The notes: a model not told the origin generated them from the sequence alone. DNA of 64,000 nucleotides from Flabesymbios commensalis (GCA_964017125.1 OZ024903.1:111649255-111713254); one strand, 5' to 3'; counted from the stretch's first letter, positions 1-11,813 are shown. Program-made: numbers and translations.

Positions 1-1830
1 AATGGTACACACGGCAAAATGTCCTTTTCATAATTAATTGGAAATCCGCACTCAAGTAGATCTATCAATTGTTCATCTTTATCTCCTTCGAGACACTTTT
101 TCCAATTCTTTATTTTTAGGTGCGTTGGAACCTGTAATCTACATTTGACGTAATTATAATCTGCGCTGCGTAACACCTCTTTCTGTATATTCAGGATTAA
201 TTCATTCAGCGGCGAGGGGTTTGGAGTAGGCTCTGGTAAGCTAGCCTGCGATGGTAGCCTCTGCCCTGGACGCAGCCTGCCATCCCACTTATTTGAGTCT
301 AGTCATTGGTTAGAATTGTCAGTAAATAATCTTGGACATGTCTTGGCCTTATGTCCTTTCTCAATGATGCCAATTTTTTTGCATTCCTTACAGACATACT
401 GATAGCTGCAGTCTGTGCGATTACAGTTATCTTTGTAATTCCAGTTGTTGCAAACTGAGATGCTTGATACTTGGTTATTGCCACTTTTGTTTTGAGATTT
501 AGGGGGCGGGAGTTGATCCCAGGGCCTGAGCATCTCGTGCTGTAGGTCACGCACGGGTGATTGCCAAGTCCTGCGACCTTGCTGTATCATGGTCAGACTC
601 CTGATACAGGGCGCGTACTTTGTCCCACTTGTACTGCTCAGAAAGTACCATCAGCTCTGTGATATGAGTGAGGCAGGCGGATCTTTCTGTATCAGGAATA
701 TCTGGCTCTAACGCTGCACGAATACAGCCAGTCACAAGTTCTGGTATTGTGAGTCTATCGAACGTGACATCGGGTGCTCCTGCCTGATGAACATATTCGG
801 TAGGCCAGAAAAAGCTAGTATTTGATTGTTTACCTTGATTGACTGGCTGCTGTACAGGTTGTATGCTGTCCATGATACTATTCCCAATGTCAGCTCGCGT
901 CTGTTGACAGCTGCGCACGTCATTCAGACTGGGTAATTGTACCCCACTAGCGAGCTGTCCAGTGGTTGGGGCGCTGCCGGACATAATGTGGGGTGCCGTA
1001 GCTGGCAGATTATGCGATATTATTCCACTATTAACCGGCGTATCCTGTACCCCCGGGATCTGAGGGGTCACAAATACCCTGGGGTTCTGTATCCCCGTGG
1101 TCAGCGTAGGGATATGTTGAACTGCGTTCAGAATTTGCTGGTGTTGGCTATGGTATGAGCTATCCAGTCCGCTCACTAAGCCAGGTAGCGTGCTTGGAGT
1201 TGAGCCTGGTGCTGGCGTTTGGTGCGCAAGAGCCGGGTGTCCGTGGTGCGTCCCCGGGATGACGTGTTCCTGTGACAGGGTCGCTGATCTGGTAGCTGTC
1301 ATATTTTTCGGTTGACTAGCTTGCTCCATCATTCTAATCAACAACTGTTGTTGCTGTCTCAACTGATCTTGTATTGCTTCTTGCTGTACCTGCTGATGTT
1401 GTTGATGTTGTAGCTGTTGTTGCTGTAACAACATATATCCAGCTTTCAGATCCGGACTGGATCCCAGCGGCCATCACTGGTACCCGGGCTGAGCTCACAG
1501 TTACCGTGGTGTTGCCGGCAACTGCGTTGTTCATAGTTGTAGTTAGTGCAACCGCGGACGTAGTCATAGTTGGCAACACATTACTCACTTTTCTTGGGAG
1601 ACTAGCTACCCCAGTCGCTGCAGGTTGATGCAGAACCGCTGGTGATAGTGGGACGCTGCTTGACGGTGCCATTATTCCTGAGAGCGTGAGGTCCATCATC
1701 GAAACTGTTTGATTGTCTATGTGTTGCTCAGCCATTTTGCGTTGAAAAGCACAACCTCTGCCCCACGGTTTAGGATGCCCCTTCACTGGTTTCTTGCAGT
1801 GACTACAGTTATGAGCACGATGAATCATGA
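1..1830 (-). mobile_element. DIRS/Ngaro-like tyrosine-recombinase retroelement fossil, partial
   Basis: Read leftwards on the minus strand. The first reading frame (about 1,828 to 1,334) opens with a cysteine/histidine knuckle (CSHCKKPVKGHPKPWGRGC). A long Gln-rich, low-complexity gag-like stretch follows (about 1,434 to 547), then a CCCH-like cluster (about 590 to 303). At 1-240 lies a segment of the type that precedes the reverse transcriptase in DIRS/Ngaro elements, with the words LIDLLECGFPINYE. This order of knuckle, Gln-rich linker, CCCH cluster and 'GFP' block is, from memory, that of DIRS-like elements. The copy is a broken fossil with about two breaks in the visible part. The RT, RNase H and recombinase regions would lie beyond the left edge. 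No age can be given without the other terminus. Confidence 0.6.
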
Positions 1831-2140
1831 AATGAAGCTATGTGATTATCACGTAAATATTGATGCGAGCAGCAGCGCTACTATATAAAAAACACGCAGA
1901 GCTATCCCCGGGAAACTTCTTATATACCCGGATTAGCACGTGCGTGTGCACACGGCACTTACAGGACCGGGATCCCCCTCCCTAGAGGCAGATCCTGGCC
2001 TGTACGATGCCAGCCAGTCAGAGACTGGGATACCCCGAGTCCTGCTGTGAGCACCCACGCCCGGCACCCCTGTTTATGCAAATATATGCCGTTACCGTAA
2101 CAGGCGCAGTGATGAGAGTCCCGGGATCGGTTTAATTACC
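1831..2140 (-). mobile_element. GC-rich 5' flank, possibly the terminal part of the DIRS-like element
   Basis: This stretch is clearly more GC-rich than the DNA to its right and contains CCCGGG-type words and TATA-like strings (at 1,880 and 1,920). It lies immediately upstream (minus strand) of the element's first frame, so it may be its terminal repeat and leader. The boundary near 2,140 rests only on the composition change, and no second copy of the terminus is in the window. Confidence 0.3.
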
Positions 2141-2224
2141 TAAAATTGCAATCTTGCAATTTTACACAACACGACTGTCTGCCGCGGGTGGGCGTGTTTC
2201 GTGGTATAAATGATTGTCAGACAA

Positions 2225-2475
2225 ATGAAATGAATGTGGTTTTAAATTGTCAGAAGGCCGCCAAAGGGTTTGTCAATTTGAAATCATCATAAATGTCTTA
2301 TTTAGCTCTTTCCGCTTAATTTCAATACCTATGTTATGTGTCTACGTCCATTATAAAATATGTATAGTGGGATTTACTATTATATTGCAGGGATCGACTT
2401 TAGACGTCAGAATCTGACGTCTACAGACGTCAGATTCTGACGACTAAAGTCGATCCCCTCACTGTAGGGGTTAAT
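2225..2475. repeat. Dispersed MITE-like element, family C (GACGTCAGA palindrome)
   Basis: The segment ends in a palindrome built from ACTTTAGACGTCAGAATCTG and its inverse, followed by a CCCTNTAAGGGTT-like edge. The body carries the words ATCATAAATGTCTTA and TACCTATGTTATG.GTCTAC. The same body and palindrome recur, in either orientation, near 8,880-9,050, 34,205-34,300, 40,500-40,695, 49,345-49,400, 52,375-52,560 and 59,155-59,325. No protein is encoded. It is inferred to be a non-autonomous foldback element. Confidence 0.6.
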
Positions 2476-2781
2476 GTTGGGTGTGCGTCTCAGACAGTGA
2501 CTAACATGAACATCGAATTCATTTGAGTGACATCACTTAATATACACAAATATAATTAATTAAATGATTTGTATGCATAATACAGCCCTGTCAATATATT
2601 TCCTATTGCTCAGATTGTGTTAGAATAACACCCATATTTTAATGACTAACTCTGTATTATGAAGATTACAGGACATTTAGATTGAAAATCTTATTTATGT
2701 GTCAATATGGCATGTAATTGGATGTTATTTTTACATCTGCTGTTATTGGATATACTTTGTCGTGATGGTAATTTATTTCAG

Positions 2782-2840
2782 GCAAATTGGACATGATGTA
2801 TGTTTGGATGTAGTCGTTTCCATCATCGTACTGCCCTTAT
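2782..2840 (+). CDS. Possible internal exon of the unrecognised gene (weak)
   Basis: A good acceptor (TTATTTCAG) and a good donor (GTGAGT) bound 59 nt with one open frame reading QIGHDVCLDVVVSIIVLPL. It does not join in phase to the next recognised exon at 3,804, so either another exon lies between or this is a chance open segment. Function unknown. Confidence 0.25.
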
Positions 2841-3803
2841 GTGAGTATTAATGACAATTATTTCATAACCTTACATCATTAAAATTTAGCACACTGTTTT
2901 TTTAATACTCATAGCAGCTTAATATATAAGCAGATTTGCAGGGTTTTTTGCAGATCTAGGGTCAAGGTCATAGCTTCCTGTTTTGCAGATTTTATTTAAA
3001 TATAATACCCTTTTATATGGTACTTGTTGTATTTATCTGAACCAGTGATGAATGTTGAAATAGTACACACGTTTTGGATGATAATGTGAAAGTACAATAA
3101 TATTATAATGACGTGCGCGGACAAGATATTGCCATGTATTGGAAATAAGCTCACAGACATACTTTTTTCTTACATACTATTTCACTAATGTCAACATCAC
3201 GGCTGTAACTGTTATAACCAATGATCAGGATTGAAGATTTCTTGCTGCGGCACTCTCATGTATTATGATGATTAATAAAATGGCGAACACTGATTTGATA
3301 TTTTATTTTTATTGTTCATATTTTCTGTACCATATGCAACTACTCATGTATACGATGCTAAAAAAAAAATTGTATGGCATAGTATGTAATACTATGAATG
3401 ATTCTGTCGAGGTTGATTAATGTTTTTATTTTTTTATTTCATTACATTTTTGATTACCAATTTGGTTGTATTTACTATGAGCAATGGTAGTAATAAAATA
3501 ATGTGAAGAAAGACAAGCGCTGGTTTCATTCAATGACTAATAATGCAAAATTTGTTAGCTTATATTATCTTATTTCTGTTTGGTATAGTTTTTGCAATCT
3601 AAGCACAACTCATGAGAAATTCTGAATTTAAGTTTGCTACTTTTATTCGGCATATTTGCTACTTTTATTAGGCGTGTTCTGAGACTATCTTACCAGTTAA
3701 GTTAATGGTTAAGTCTATCTTGAATATTACGTTCATGTGTGAATTACAGGCTTAACTAAACTTATAAGATCGTCTCACAATACGACCTTTGATATCTTAT
3801 GAG

Positions 3804-3870
3804 AATCCATCATGTGGCAACAGGATTGCCTCAGACGTGAGCATAGAAGAATACAGACAATTCAGCAAAG
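3804..3870 (+). CDS. Exon of unrecognised gene (first secure exon)
   Basis: The frame reads NPSCGNRIASDVSIEEYRQF then SK, ending with one base of a split codon before the donor GTAATA. The acceptor (TCTTATGAG) is weak, so the true 5' edge could differ. The exon is kept because its exit phase (1) matches the next exon. I do not recognise the family. Confidence 0.5.
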
Positions 3871-4504
3871 GTAATACCATTTTTGTCTTCTTAATTTGTT
3901 AATATAACGACATTATATATGATGAGTTAACCCTTGAATTGCTAAGTTGTAGAATTATAATTCCTATCATTTGAAATTATCTATCGCTATTGCGACCAAC
4001 AACTTCAAGTGGATGAAAACCATTGAAAAAATTGCCAATCCAGAAAATGGCATGTTCATTTCTCCTGCAAATTTGATTGGTGCTCCAAGGGTTAATATTT
4101 AGTAAACATATGTATCACATAACATATGTATTCTTTGTTTGTTAGTTTTTCGCCTCCGCTATCAGAGATGCCATTAACAGCGTTCCTATGCCTACTATTG
4201 AACTAGACTGCTTGAATTGTCTCTAATATATATATAATATGTATATATCTACGTAGTTTCCAAAATTAAACTAGTATATTGAGTTTCTTCAGAACAGGGA
4301 AAAAATATAATCACATTTAAAAAAATGGTACCGGTAATGTGAATTGACCACGGTTTTAATCGTCTTTGTTGAAAAAAACTTCTGAGTATATGTGTCATTT
4401 TATGGAGAATTCACCTATTTCAAGTGACCTGTTGCTTTCTTTCAATAGAAGCTAAACATTTTGAAAAACTCTAAATTAAAATCCCCTACCCGGTATAGAT
4501 TAAA

Positions 4505-4916
4505 CAGGGTTCCCACGGTCATGGAAAACCATGGAAAATGAAAAAATAAAATCCAGGCCTGAAAAAGTCATGGGAAATAAAAATTTAGCAGAAAGTCATG
4601 GAAAAGTCATGGAATTTTGATTTTTATAAATGTCTTATCGCATTTCTTTTGAGAAAAATGTGTTCATTAGCTACACTTTTGACACACAATGACACTGGCA
4701 GTCCACCTATAGCTGTAAAGTATTTTACATGCAAAAAGTAAGATACCGTGACACCCGGTTCTGCTTTCGATCGGACTGCTGTGGTGGTGGAGGCTGTACA
4801 GTTTTAAATGTACATTTTTATATTAATTTACGAAGTCATGGAATTCTTAAAAAATGGACATGGAAAGTCATGGGAAAGTGATGGAATTTCATTTCCAGAT
4901 CTCGGTGGGAACCCTG
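4505..4916. mobile_element. MITE with CAGGGTTCCCAC terminal inverted repeats
   Basis: The 12-bp ends CAGGGTTCCCAC and GTGGGAACCCTG are perfect inverses, and each is flanked by TTAAA, which could be a 5-bp target duplication. The interior is rich in the repeated word GTCATGGAAA. It encodes nothing. It lies in an intron of the unrecognised gene. A distant fragment of the same type starts near 63,350. Confidence 0.75.
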
Positions 4917-5126
4917 TTAAATGCTGTAGATCTGGTAATATTCGCGAGGTTTTAATTTTCACGAATTTCGCAACGAGGACAAACTCGTGAAATCAAGAAT
5001 CTCGCGTAAGTTATTATTATTATAGTGCTACTAAGAAAAATAACAATCGCGAATTCTAAACTACGTGAAAAGTCCTAAAACCAGAAATTCGGGAAAATTT
5101 AAACACGAAAATTACCAGATCTACAG

Positions 5127-5190
5127 TAATGCAGATTCCCACATATGTCAGAGAAACAAGATGGACTTATGTACAGAAGATTGAACACAG
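5127..5190 (+). CDS. Exon of unrecognised gene
   Basis: The acceptor is ATCTACAG and the donor is GTAATT. The frame completes a split codon and reads MQIPTYVRETRWTYVQKIEH, a basic and aromatic stretch with clear coding character, leaving two bases (AG) for the next exon. Phase in 1, phase out 2. Confidence 0.6.
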
Positions 5191-6004
5191 GTAATTCGAA
5201 CTATTTTTTATTTGTAAAAATGGAATGATACATAACATGTTGATATGTACAGGGGGGATCCTGTAGTGTTTGCTTGGTACCCGTCGCCGCTTGTCAACAA
5301 TTTTCCAAGATGGCCATCGAATATCTTGTAGAAAGGTTAACTTAGCTCTTTTTGGACTTGCATTATATATGATTCTGTAGGGTTGCCACAACCCCTTAAT
5401 AACCTGAAAATTATGGATTTTTTCAAGAATGTGATTTTTTAGCTATAGCCCTTTACTTTTTTTTAAAATTAGGAATAGTCCAGGAAAAGTCATTAATTTT
5501 GTTATTGCCCCCCCCCCCCGCCTTGCATACAATAATAGTATACAATTTAATTAATTGACGTTGATGACATCTCGATATCTGCTGCGTTTTTTTAAAAAAT
5601 GATCAGCTTTTGAAAGAAGACCAGAAAGGTACTACAGAGATAGAAGAGACAGACACTGAACACTGGAGATTTGACGATGTGCTCTCAGCTTATTGAAGCA
5701 ACACCAAACACACATGGCCATGTGAACACTGAACACTGGATATTTGACGATGTGCACTCAGCTTATTGAAGCTACACCAAACACACATGGCCATGTGAAC
5801 ACGGAGCATTGAATTTGACATGTGCCCTTGACACAAATTCAAACCAGCTCGGCGGGCAGGGCGTGAGGGCTGTCAGGGTAAAGTATGTGCATAACTACGG
5901 CGGAATGGTGCTGCTGTTTCAAAATGGCCGCCATTGAGCTATTACAAGCTGCTGTGGCTAGCTATGCATGATTATGTATATATATGTATACACATAGTAG
6001 AGTA

Positions 6005-6170
6005 CAGTGGCGGATCCAGAATGTGCAAGAAGAGGGGGCGTAAGCCACATTTTGGCTGAAAAAAAGGGGTGTTAGCTTCACTTTATTCAGAAAAATGCAT
6101 AAAAATGCAATATTTTCACCAATAACGGGGGGGCGTACGCCGGGTACGCCCTATGCTGGATCCGCCACTG
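6005..6170. mobile_element. MITE with CAGTGGCGGATCCAG ends
   Basis: The 15-bp terminal inverted repeats (CAGTGGCGGATCCAG / CTGGATCCGCCACTG) are perfect, and GAGTA directly flanks both sides as a 5-bp target duplication. The 166-bp interior is non-coding and G-rich. A related, more decayed copy is at about 12,170-12,430. Confidence 0.85.
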
Positions 6171-6335
6171 GAGTATTCGATGAAACCGGAAGGTTATTGT
6201 GTGTTGCTGAAAAATGGGCGACATGTGTCTAGAGCTTCTGCTCAAATCAATTTAAAAACGTACGTTATTCTTCCCTTTTTACGCGAAAATGAGTAATAAC
6301 ACGGCTGATTTGACACGTAGTTTGATATATTATAG

Positions 6336-6387
6336 GGAGCTGTCGCCGAACCACGTCCGAGCTCATAGGCGCAGGTTTGTGCAGCAG
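6336..6387 (+). CDS. Exon of unrecognised gene
   Basis: The acceptor is ATATTATAG and the donor is GTGAAT. The first base completes Arg from the preceding exon, and the frame then reads ELSPNHVRAHRRRFVQQ, very basic and probably helical. It ends on a codon boundary. The other frames contain stops, and the phase match with both neighbours supports it. Confidence 0.6.
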
Positions 6388-6469
6388 GTGAATGTATTCA
6401 TGTTGTTTCGCATTGGTTTCGGACTATGTCGCTTCCAAGGTGGACAATCTCCGAAATTCGAGTAGGGGC

Positions 6470-7470
6470 AAGGTGTCGTTCTGCATCAGCGACTTCAGAT
6501 ATGTAGTGGTGCACTGACTGGAAGATGCACTCGAGTAAGGGGCAAGATGTCGGGGTATGTATTCAGTGTGGTACCGGAGGTCCTATGCTGTACCACCGTT
6601 TTTGTTAGAGAAAATATGTATTTTCAGTGACAAAATCACTTAAATAGCAGTATTTCTGCATCAACGACTTTAGATATGCAGTGATGCACTGACTGGAAGA
6701 TGCACTCGAGTAAGGGGCAAGGTGTCGGGGTATGTCTTCAGTGTGGTACCGGAGGTCCTATGCTGTATCATCGTTTTTGTTTGAAAGAATATGTATTTTC
6801 AGTGACAAAAATCACTGAAATAGCAGTGTTTCTGCATCAGCGACTTTACATATGTAGTGATGCACTGACTGGAAGATGCACTCGAGTAAGGGGCAAGATG
6901 TCGGGGTATGTCTTTAGTGTGGTACCGGAGGTCCTATGCTGTACCACCGTTTTTGTTAGAGAAAATATGTATTTTCAGTGACAAAAATCACTGAAATAGC
7001 AGTGTTTCTGCATCAGCGACTTTACATATGTAGTGATGCACTGACTGGAAGATGCACTCGAGTAAGGGGCAAGGTGTCGGGGTATGTATTCTGTGTGGTA
7101 CCGCAAGTCCTATGCTGTACCACCGTTTTTGTAAGAAAAAATGTGTATTTTCAGTGACCAAATCACTTAAATAGCAGTATTTCTGCATCAACGACTTTAG
7201 ATGCAGTGATGCACTGACTGGAAGATGCACTCGAGTAAGGGGCAAGATGTCGGGGTATGTATTCTGTGTGTCACCGCAGGTACTATGCTGTACCACCGTT
7301 TTTGTGAGAAAAAATACGTATTTTCAGTGACAAAATCACTTAAATAGCAGTTTGTCTGCACAAGCGAATGTAGATATGCAGTGATGCACTGACTGGAAGA
7401 TACACTGGAGTCGGGGGCAAGGGGTCTGGGTATGTATTCTGGGTGGTACTCGGCTGCACGAGCTGTTTTT
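6470..7470. repeat. ~175-bp satellite, about 5.7 units
   Basis: The landmark ACTGACTGGAAGATGCAC recurs at 6,513, 6,688, 6,864, 7,040, 7,213 and 7,388, giving periods of 173-176 bp. Each unit holds a CACTCGAGTAAGGGGCAAG segment and an inverted AGTGACAAAATCACT motif. The array sits in the intron between exons 6,387 and 9,182. Unit differences suggest moderate age. Confidence 0.9.
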
Positions 7471-7889
7471 TAAATGGCCGCCATTAAATGCTATTGCAGC
7501 TGTATATTGAAAGTGAGGAGCAGGGGGTCGGGGTGTGTTTTCTGCCTAGTAATACTGTCATTTCTCCGGGATCCAGTTCACAGACTCAGCAGGTGAGAGA
7601 TTTTTAAGTGCAAAATATAGTCACAGAAGCGTTTTGCTACTGAGAAAAGAATAATACAAGAATAAAGAGATTATATCAACAATTCTGTTCAAATTACTGG
7701 CAAAATTATATTCTTTGGCGATTTTTTTGCACTGAATAGTAACAATACTCGTGAATTAGTGAAAAGATTGACATAATCACTGGAATCGTGACTGTACCAG
7801 GGTACCAACGCTGATGTGACCCGATGTGCACGTGTTTTAAGGTTGGTGGCTTTGATTTATCAATTTTTTTCTGCCCTGCGGGCGGATTT

Positions 7890-8060
7890 ACAGTTTACTT
7901 TTTCAAAATGGCCGCCACCCACGCCTGTGCAGGTGCGTGTATTCTCTGCGGGGTTCGCGCCCGCGGGGGGGGGGGGTATAGGGTCGAATCGCATTCAAAA
8001 TGGCGGCCATTTTGGCTGTGTAACTGCAGGAGCGACTCGTCCTGCGCTGCATGTCGCATT
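7890..8060. repeat. Palindromic AAAATGGCCGCC repeat with G tract
   Basis: CAAAATGGCCGCC and CAAAATGGCGGCCATTTT flank a run of at least 11 G near 7,970. Similar AAATGGCCGCC words recur near 28,690, 50,755 and 50,965. Non-coding. Confidence 0.4.
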
Positions 8061-8296
8061 TGCACAGTTGTTAATGCATGTATCAATGCATTTATACATA
8101 CATACAATATATAAATAAATAAATATATATGTTAATCATAGAGGGAGACATCTTCAGTTTTTTGTTCACAAAAAACTAGACCCTTCTACTTAAATCTGGA
8201 CTAATGTTGCACCCGCATTGGGTGAATGTTTCATGTTTTCTATGTTTGTACATGAACAAAATGATATTTCTATAGGCTCACGTCGTCAGTGTGAAC

Positions 8297-8567
8297 AGAT
8301 GAAATGATTCGGGCTTTAGGTCACCTTTGTGCACATATAGGCTCAACTGGGCCAGGAGAAACTCCTGAGGATGGTGAGATGATTGAGATGACACTGTTCT
8401 CCAGACACAGGATTCGAAATTCGAGCCCTGGCGGTCTGAGGCCGAGCATGCTACCTCTCGGTCACGGAGGCTCCCCACAATACTGACTTTCACACGTGGA
8501 TGGGGAAGAAACATTTTTGTTTCTTTCAAACCGCCGAGACCGGGAACCGAGGGCCCCCGCCCGTCAG
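8297..8567 (-). mobile_element. Dimeric tRNA-derived SINE, internally shortened copy
   Basis: This matches the full copy at 37,606-37,895. On the minus strand the 5' tRNA-like part is shortened, the second tRNA-like part contains GCTCGAATTTCGAATCC, and the conserved body ends at AAAGCCCGAATCATTTC. An open frame on the minus strand here is only the SINE read through. Confidence 0.75.
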
Positions 8568-8837
8568 TGTGAACAAGGGTGAGTCAATGCTAGACGATGG
8601 CCAGGAGCGGTCTCGGTGATGGCGAGCACTCGTGCATGTTGCAACTACTTTCAGGCAGCGAAGTGCGACTATGTAAAAACACAACCAGTAGACTAACTAT
8701 CTACTAGCTACGACCCATTACTAATAATGACAAAGCTTGATATTACTAATAAGCATGGCATAGCACGACAGCCTGATATCTGGAAAAAAACGTTTCAACT
8801 CTTTAGGTTATAATATTTTTTGTTATTAATTTGAAGT

Positions 8838-9050
8838 TTTGTCTCGCTAGCGCGACTCACAACTTCAAGCGGGTAAACATGTTACATTTGTCTGTAGACG
8901 TCAGACTCTGACGTCTAAAGTCGATCCCTGCACTGTAAGAGTAAAACATATTGCTAATGGCCGTAGACCCATAACATAGGTATTCAAATGAATCGGAAAG
9001 AGCTAACTAAGACATTTATGATGATTTCAAATCGAAAAAACCCTTCAGTC
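8838..9050. repeat. Palindrome family B hairpin followed by a family C element
   Basis: GAAGTTTTGTCTCGCTAGCG and its inverse (CACAACTTCAAGCGGGT) form a hairpin at 8,838-8,880. It is followed at once by the family C palindrome (GACGTCAGACTCTGACGTC) and body. The two families adjoin directly here. Confidence 0.5.
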
Positions 9051-9181
9051 TCCATGGTTTTCACAAAAATAATTCAGCGCTTTGAGGGTTATGTCTCTTG
9101 TCATATTCAAATGATCTTGTTTGGAGGACATATAAAACGGCTCCTGACGTTTTATGTGATATATTGTTGTGTTACTTGTAG

Positions 9182-9229
9182 TTTGAGGTGAAGATTACAG
9201 TTCCATCCAGGGGAGGCAGTAACATACAG
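9182..9229 (+). CDS. Exon of unrecognised gene
   Basis: A 48-nt exon between TACTTGTAG and GTATGT. It reads FEVKITVPSRGGSNIQ, whose alternating pattern suggests a beta strand. Phase 0 on both sides, in agreement with the exons at 6,336 and 9,946. It lies directly after a family C repeat. Confidence 0.6.
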
Positions 9230-9945
9230 GTATGTCTTCACAGTGTATTACGTATAGGATAAAGCCAGAGGTGCTCTACAATCTATAAGTATTGCTTTGA
9301 ATTAGTTGGTGGAAATAGCTTTCATTCATTTGAAGCTGTAAATTGTGTTAGCTATTCCAGCTTCAAAAGAATATAAAATTCAGCAGTTCCAAGGTTAATG
9401 GTACAAATGCCATGTTTTACTGGTTTGATTTAATATTTGGGGAAAAATTAATTAAAGTTTAAAACTAGACCGCCAGTCAGTCAGAGGCCTCCGCCGACAT
9501 TATGAACGTAATGATCGTAAAAACTATAGTCGTAGTATTGCATTTATTCTTGCATTCATTCATACGTGTGGCATAAAATCAATTATGACGTCATAGATGC
9601 AACCTATTTTATTCATTAATTAAAATATACAGTTGTGAGATTATGACGTCATAAATAGTCTTCTATACAGTATTAAATAGTATTTTACTAGGCCTAATAA
9701 TCCATGTCATTGGGTGACAATACGGATCCTGCATGCGGGTTTAAATCCGGATCCTCAAAATGTATTAGAGTGTTCCTTCCCCAGAAACACACCTCTCATG
9801 CAAGTTTGATGCAAATCCGCCAATTACCTTTTGAGTCATCAGTGGAACAGGTAGATTAGCAAACAAGATAAAAAAGTGAAACCTACTGCCGGAGGTAATA
9901 AGAAGCATCGTTCACATTTAAAAATAGATTTTATATTATTTTCAG

Positions 9946-10056
9946 ATCAAGAGAAACGGAGTGATCCAGGATAACACTGGCCAGAACGGATACTTAGGAC
10001 CGATGTCTGTGTTGTCTGCCGAGGATCTGACCACAACAGGGGGTGAGGAGCTGTGA
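9946..10056 (+). CDS. Terminal coding exon of unrecognised gene
   Basis: It follows a strong acceptor (TATTATTTTCAG) and reads 36 residues to TGA at 10,054-10,056, beginning IKRNGVIQDNTGQNGYLGPM and ending TTTGGEEL. With the four exons before it (3,804, 5,127, 6,336, 9,182) it gives 114 uninterrupted codons across five phase-matched exons, good evidence for a real gene. No signal peptide, membrane segment or named domain is visible in this part. I do not recognise the protein and assign no function. The TGACGTCA satellite begins just after the stop, so the 3' UTR may run into it. Confidence 0.65.
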   Translation: MKRNGVIQDNTGQNGYLGPMSVLSAEDLTTTGGEEL

Positions 10057-10199
10057 CGTCACAAAATGGCCACTGGTTATGATACAGTCCGATATCTGGG
10101 CCAGATTTATATCTAGGTCAGCTTACTGTGCTGTTTAAAGATGACGTCATGGACGGAGGTCACGAAGGTCATGTTCACAAGAGAAAGTGATATATCGTG

Positions 10200-10975
10200 A
10201 TGACAACAGGTAAGATGTAACGTCACAAAATAAAGACTGATTAATTACCTGATGATAACAGATCAGAATTGACGTCACAAAATAAAGACCGATTAATTAC
10301 CTGATGAAAACAGATCAGATGTGACGTCACAAAATGGCGACCGATTAATTACCTGATAAAAACAAGTCAGATGTGACGTCTCAAAATGGCGACCGATTAA
10401 TTACCTGATAAAAACAGGTCAGATGTGACGTCACAAAATGGCGACTGATGAATTACCTGATGACAACAGGTCAGATGTGACGTCACAAAATGGCGACAGA
10501 TTAATTACCTGATGACAACAGATCAAATGTGACGTCACAAAATTGCGACTGATTAATTACCTGATAAAAACAGGTCAGATGTGGCGTCACAGAATGGTGA
10601 CTGATGAATTACCTGATGACAACAGGTCAGATGTGACGTCACAAAATGGCGACTGATTAATTACCTGATGACAACAGATCAGATGTGACGTCACAAAATA
10701 GCGACCGATTAATTACCTGATGACAACAGGTCAGATATGACGTCACAAAATAAAGACCGATTATGATATAAATCATGTGCTGACTGCATAATGACCTGAT
10801 AACAATAGGTCAAATGTAACGTCACAAAATAAAGACCGAATAATTACCTGATGACAACAGGTCAGATTTGACGTCACAAAATGGCGACCGATTATGATAT
10901 AAATCATGTTCTGACTGCATAATGACCTGGTGATAACAGTTCAAAGGTGACGTCACAAAATGGCGCCTGGCTATG
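10200..10975. repeat. 52-bp satellite with a TGACGTCA site in most units
   Basis: About 14 units repeat the frame GTCAGATGTGACGTCACAAA, an ATGGCGACCGATTAATTACC block and TGATGACAACAG. Successive GACGTC landmarks (10,271 and 10,323, for example) are 52 bp apart. Most units keep the perfect palindrome TGACGTCA, the consensus for CREB/ATF binding; a few have one change. Two longer spacers contain GATATAAATCATGT. The array starts about 150 bp after the stop of the unrecognised gene. Confidence 0.9.
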
Positions 10976-11099
10976 ACACAGTGTATTTGCAAGCCAGATG
11001 TAAAGAAAATGACTGTTATGTCGCTAGTGAATGTCAAGGTTGACTAAAGGTCAGGACCGAGCAAGACAACATGGCTGCCAAACCAGCAGCTACGAGGTG

Positions 11100-11185
11100 T
11101 TCAGCCAATGTTGATTTGATGCTGGGCCGGCGTCGCAGGCGCTGGGTCAACATCAAGCCACCATTGGCTGAATGCATCATGTTCG
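11100..11185. repeat. Palindrome family A (GTTGGGCCAGCGTC type)
   Basis: TTCAGCCAATGTTGATTTGA and the inverse at 11,160-11,180 enclose a centre of the form GCTGGGCCGGCGTCGCAGGC. This is one of many copies; others are listed among the findings. Confidence 0.6.
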
Positions 11186-11813
11186 ATAACAAGGAAGTAC
11201 ATTTGCATACACGTGTGTAAAACTACGCAACACAGAGATACTCTAGCCATGACATTAAGAAAAAATCGGCGGCCCCTGAGACTAGAGTGCAATACTTAAA
11301 AAAATCAAGCACCACAAATAACTCAATCACAATACTTTTGTATAACATTTATACAACGCGGCCCAGCGTCTTCGACGACATTGATGGGTTAGTGAAATGG
11401 TGTTGTTGCTAGAGTCAAAAATGATAAAAAAAAACACGACAATGGATTCATACACAATACCAGAAGTATATGACACTGATCATCAAGATCTGGATGATTT
11501 CACAAGACATTACGTGTTACATGAGAGTTATTTGTTGTCCAGAAAGAAGTGTCAAAAAATGACAATGACATTTATCTCTGTACAAAGTATGAATTTATTA
11601 TGAGATTATACATGCAAACAGTGACTGTGATATCAAAAATAGAAAATACGCGAGGGACATTTTTATTCCCCCTGCTAGTAATACTAATGCGTATTAGACC
11701 AAGTGGGCCAAACTCATCATCTCTCAGCAAGGCTAGTCTTCTCGAGGTCGCGGACTCTATCTGTATCCTCGAGAAGCGTAACCTTGCTGAAGGGAAGGTG
11801 GCCAAACTGTTAA

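Noticed and set aside
2782-2840. Secure exon of the unrecognised gene
   Set aside because: Splice signals are good but the phase does not fit the next exon; listed only as a low-confidence possibility.
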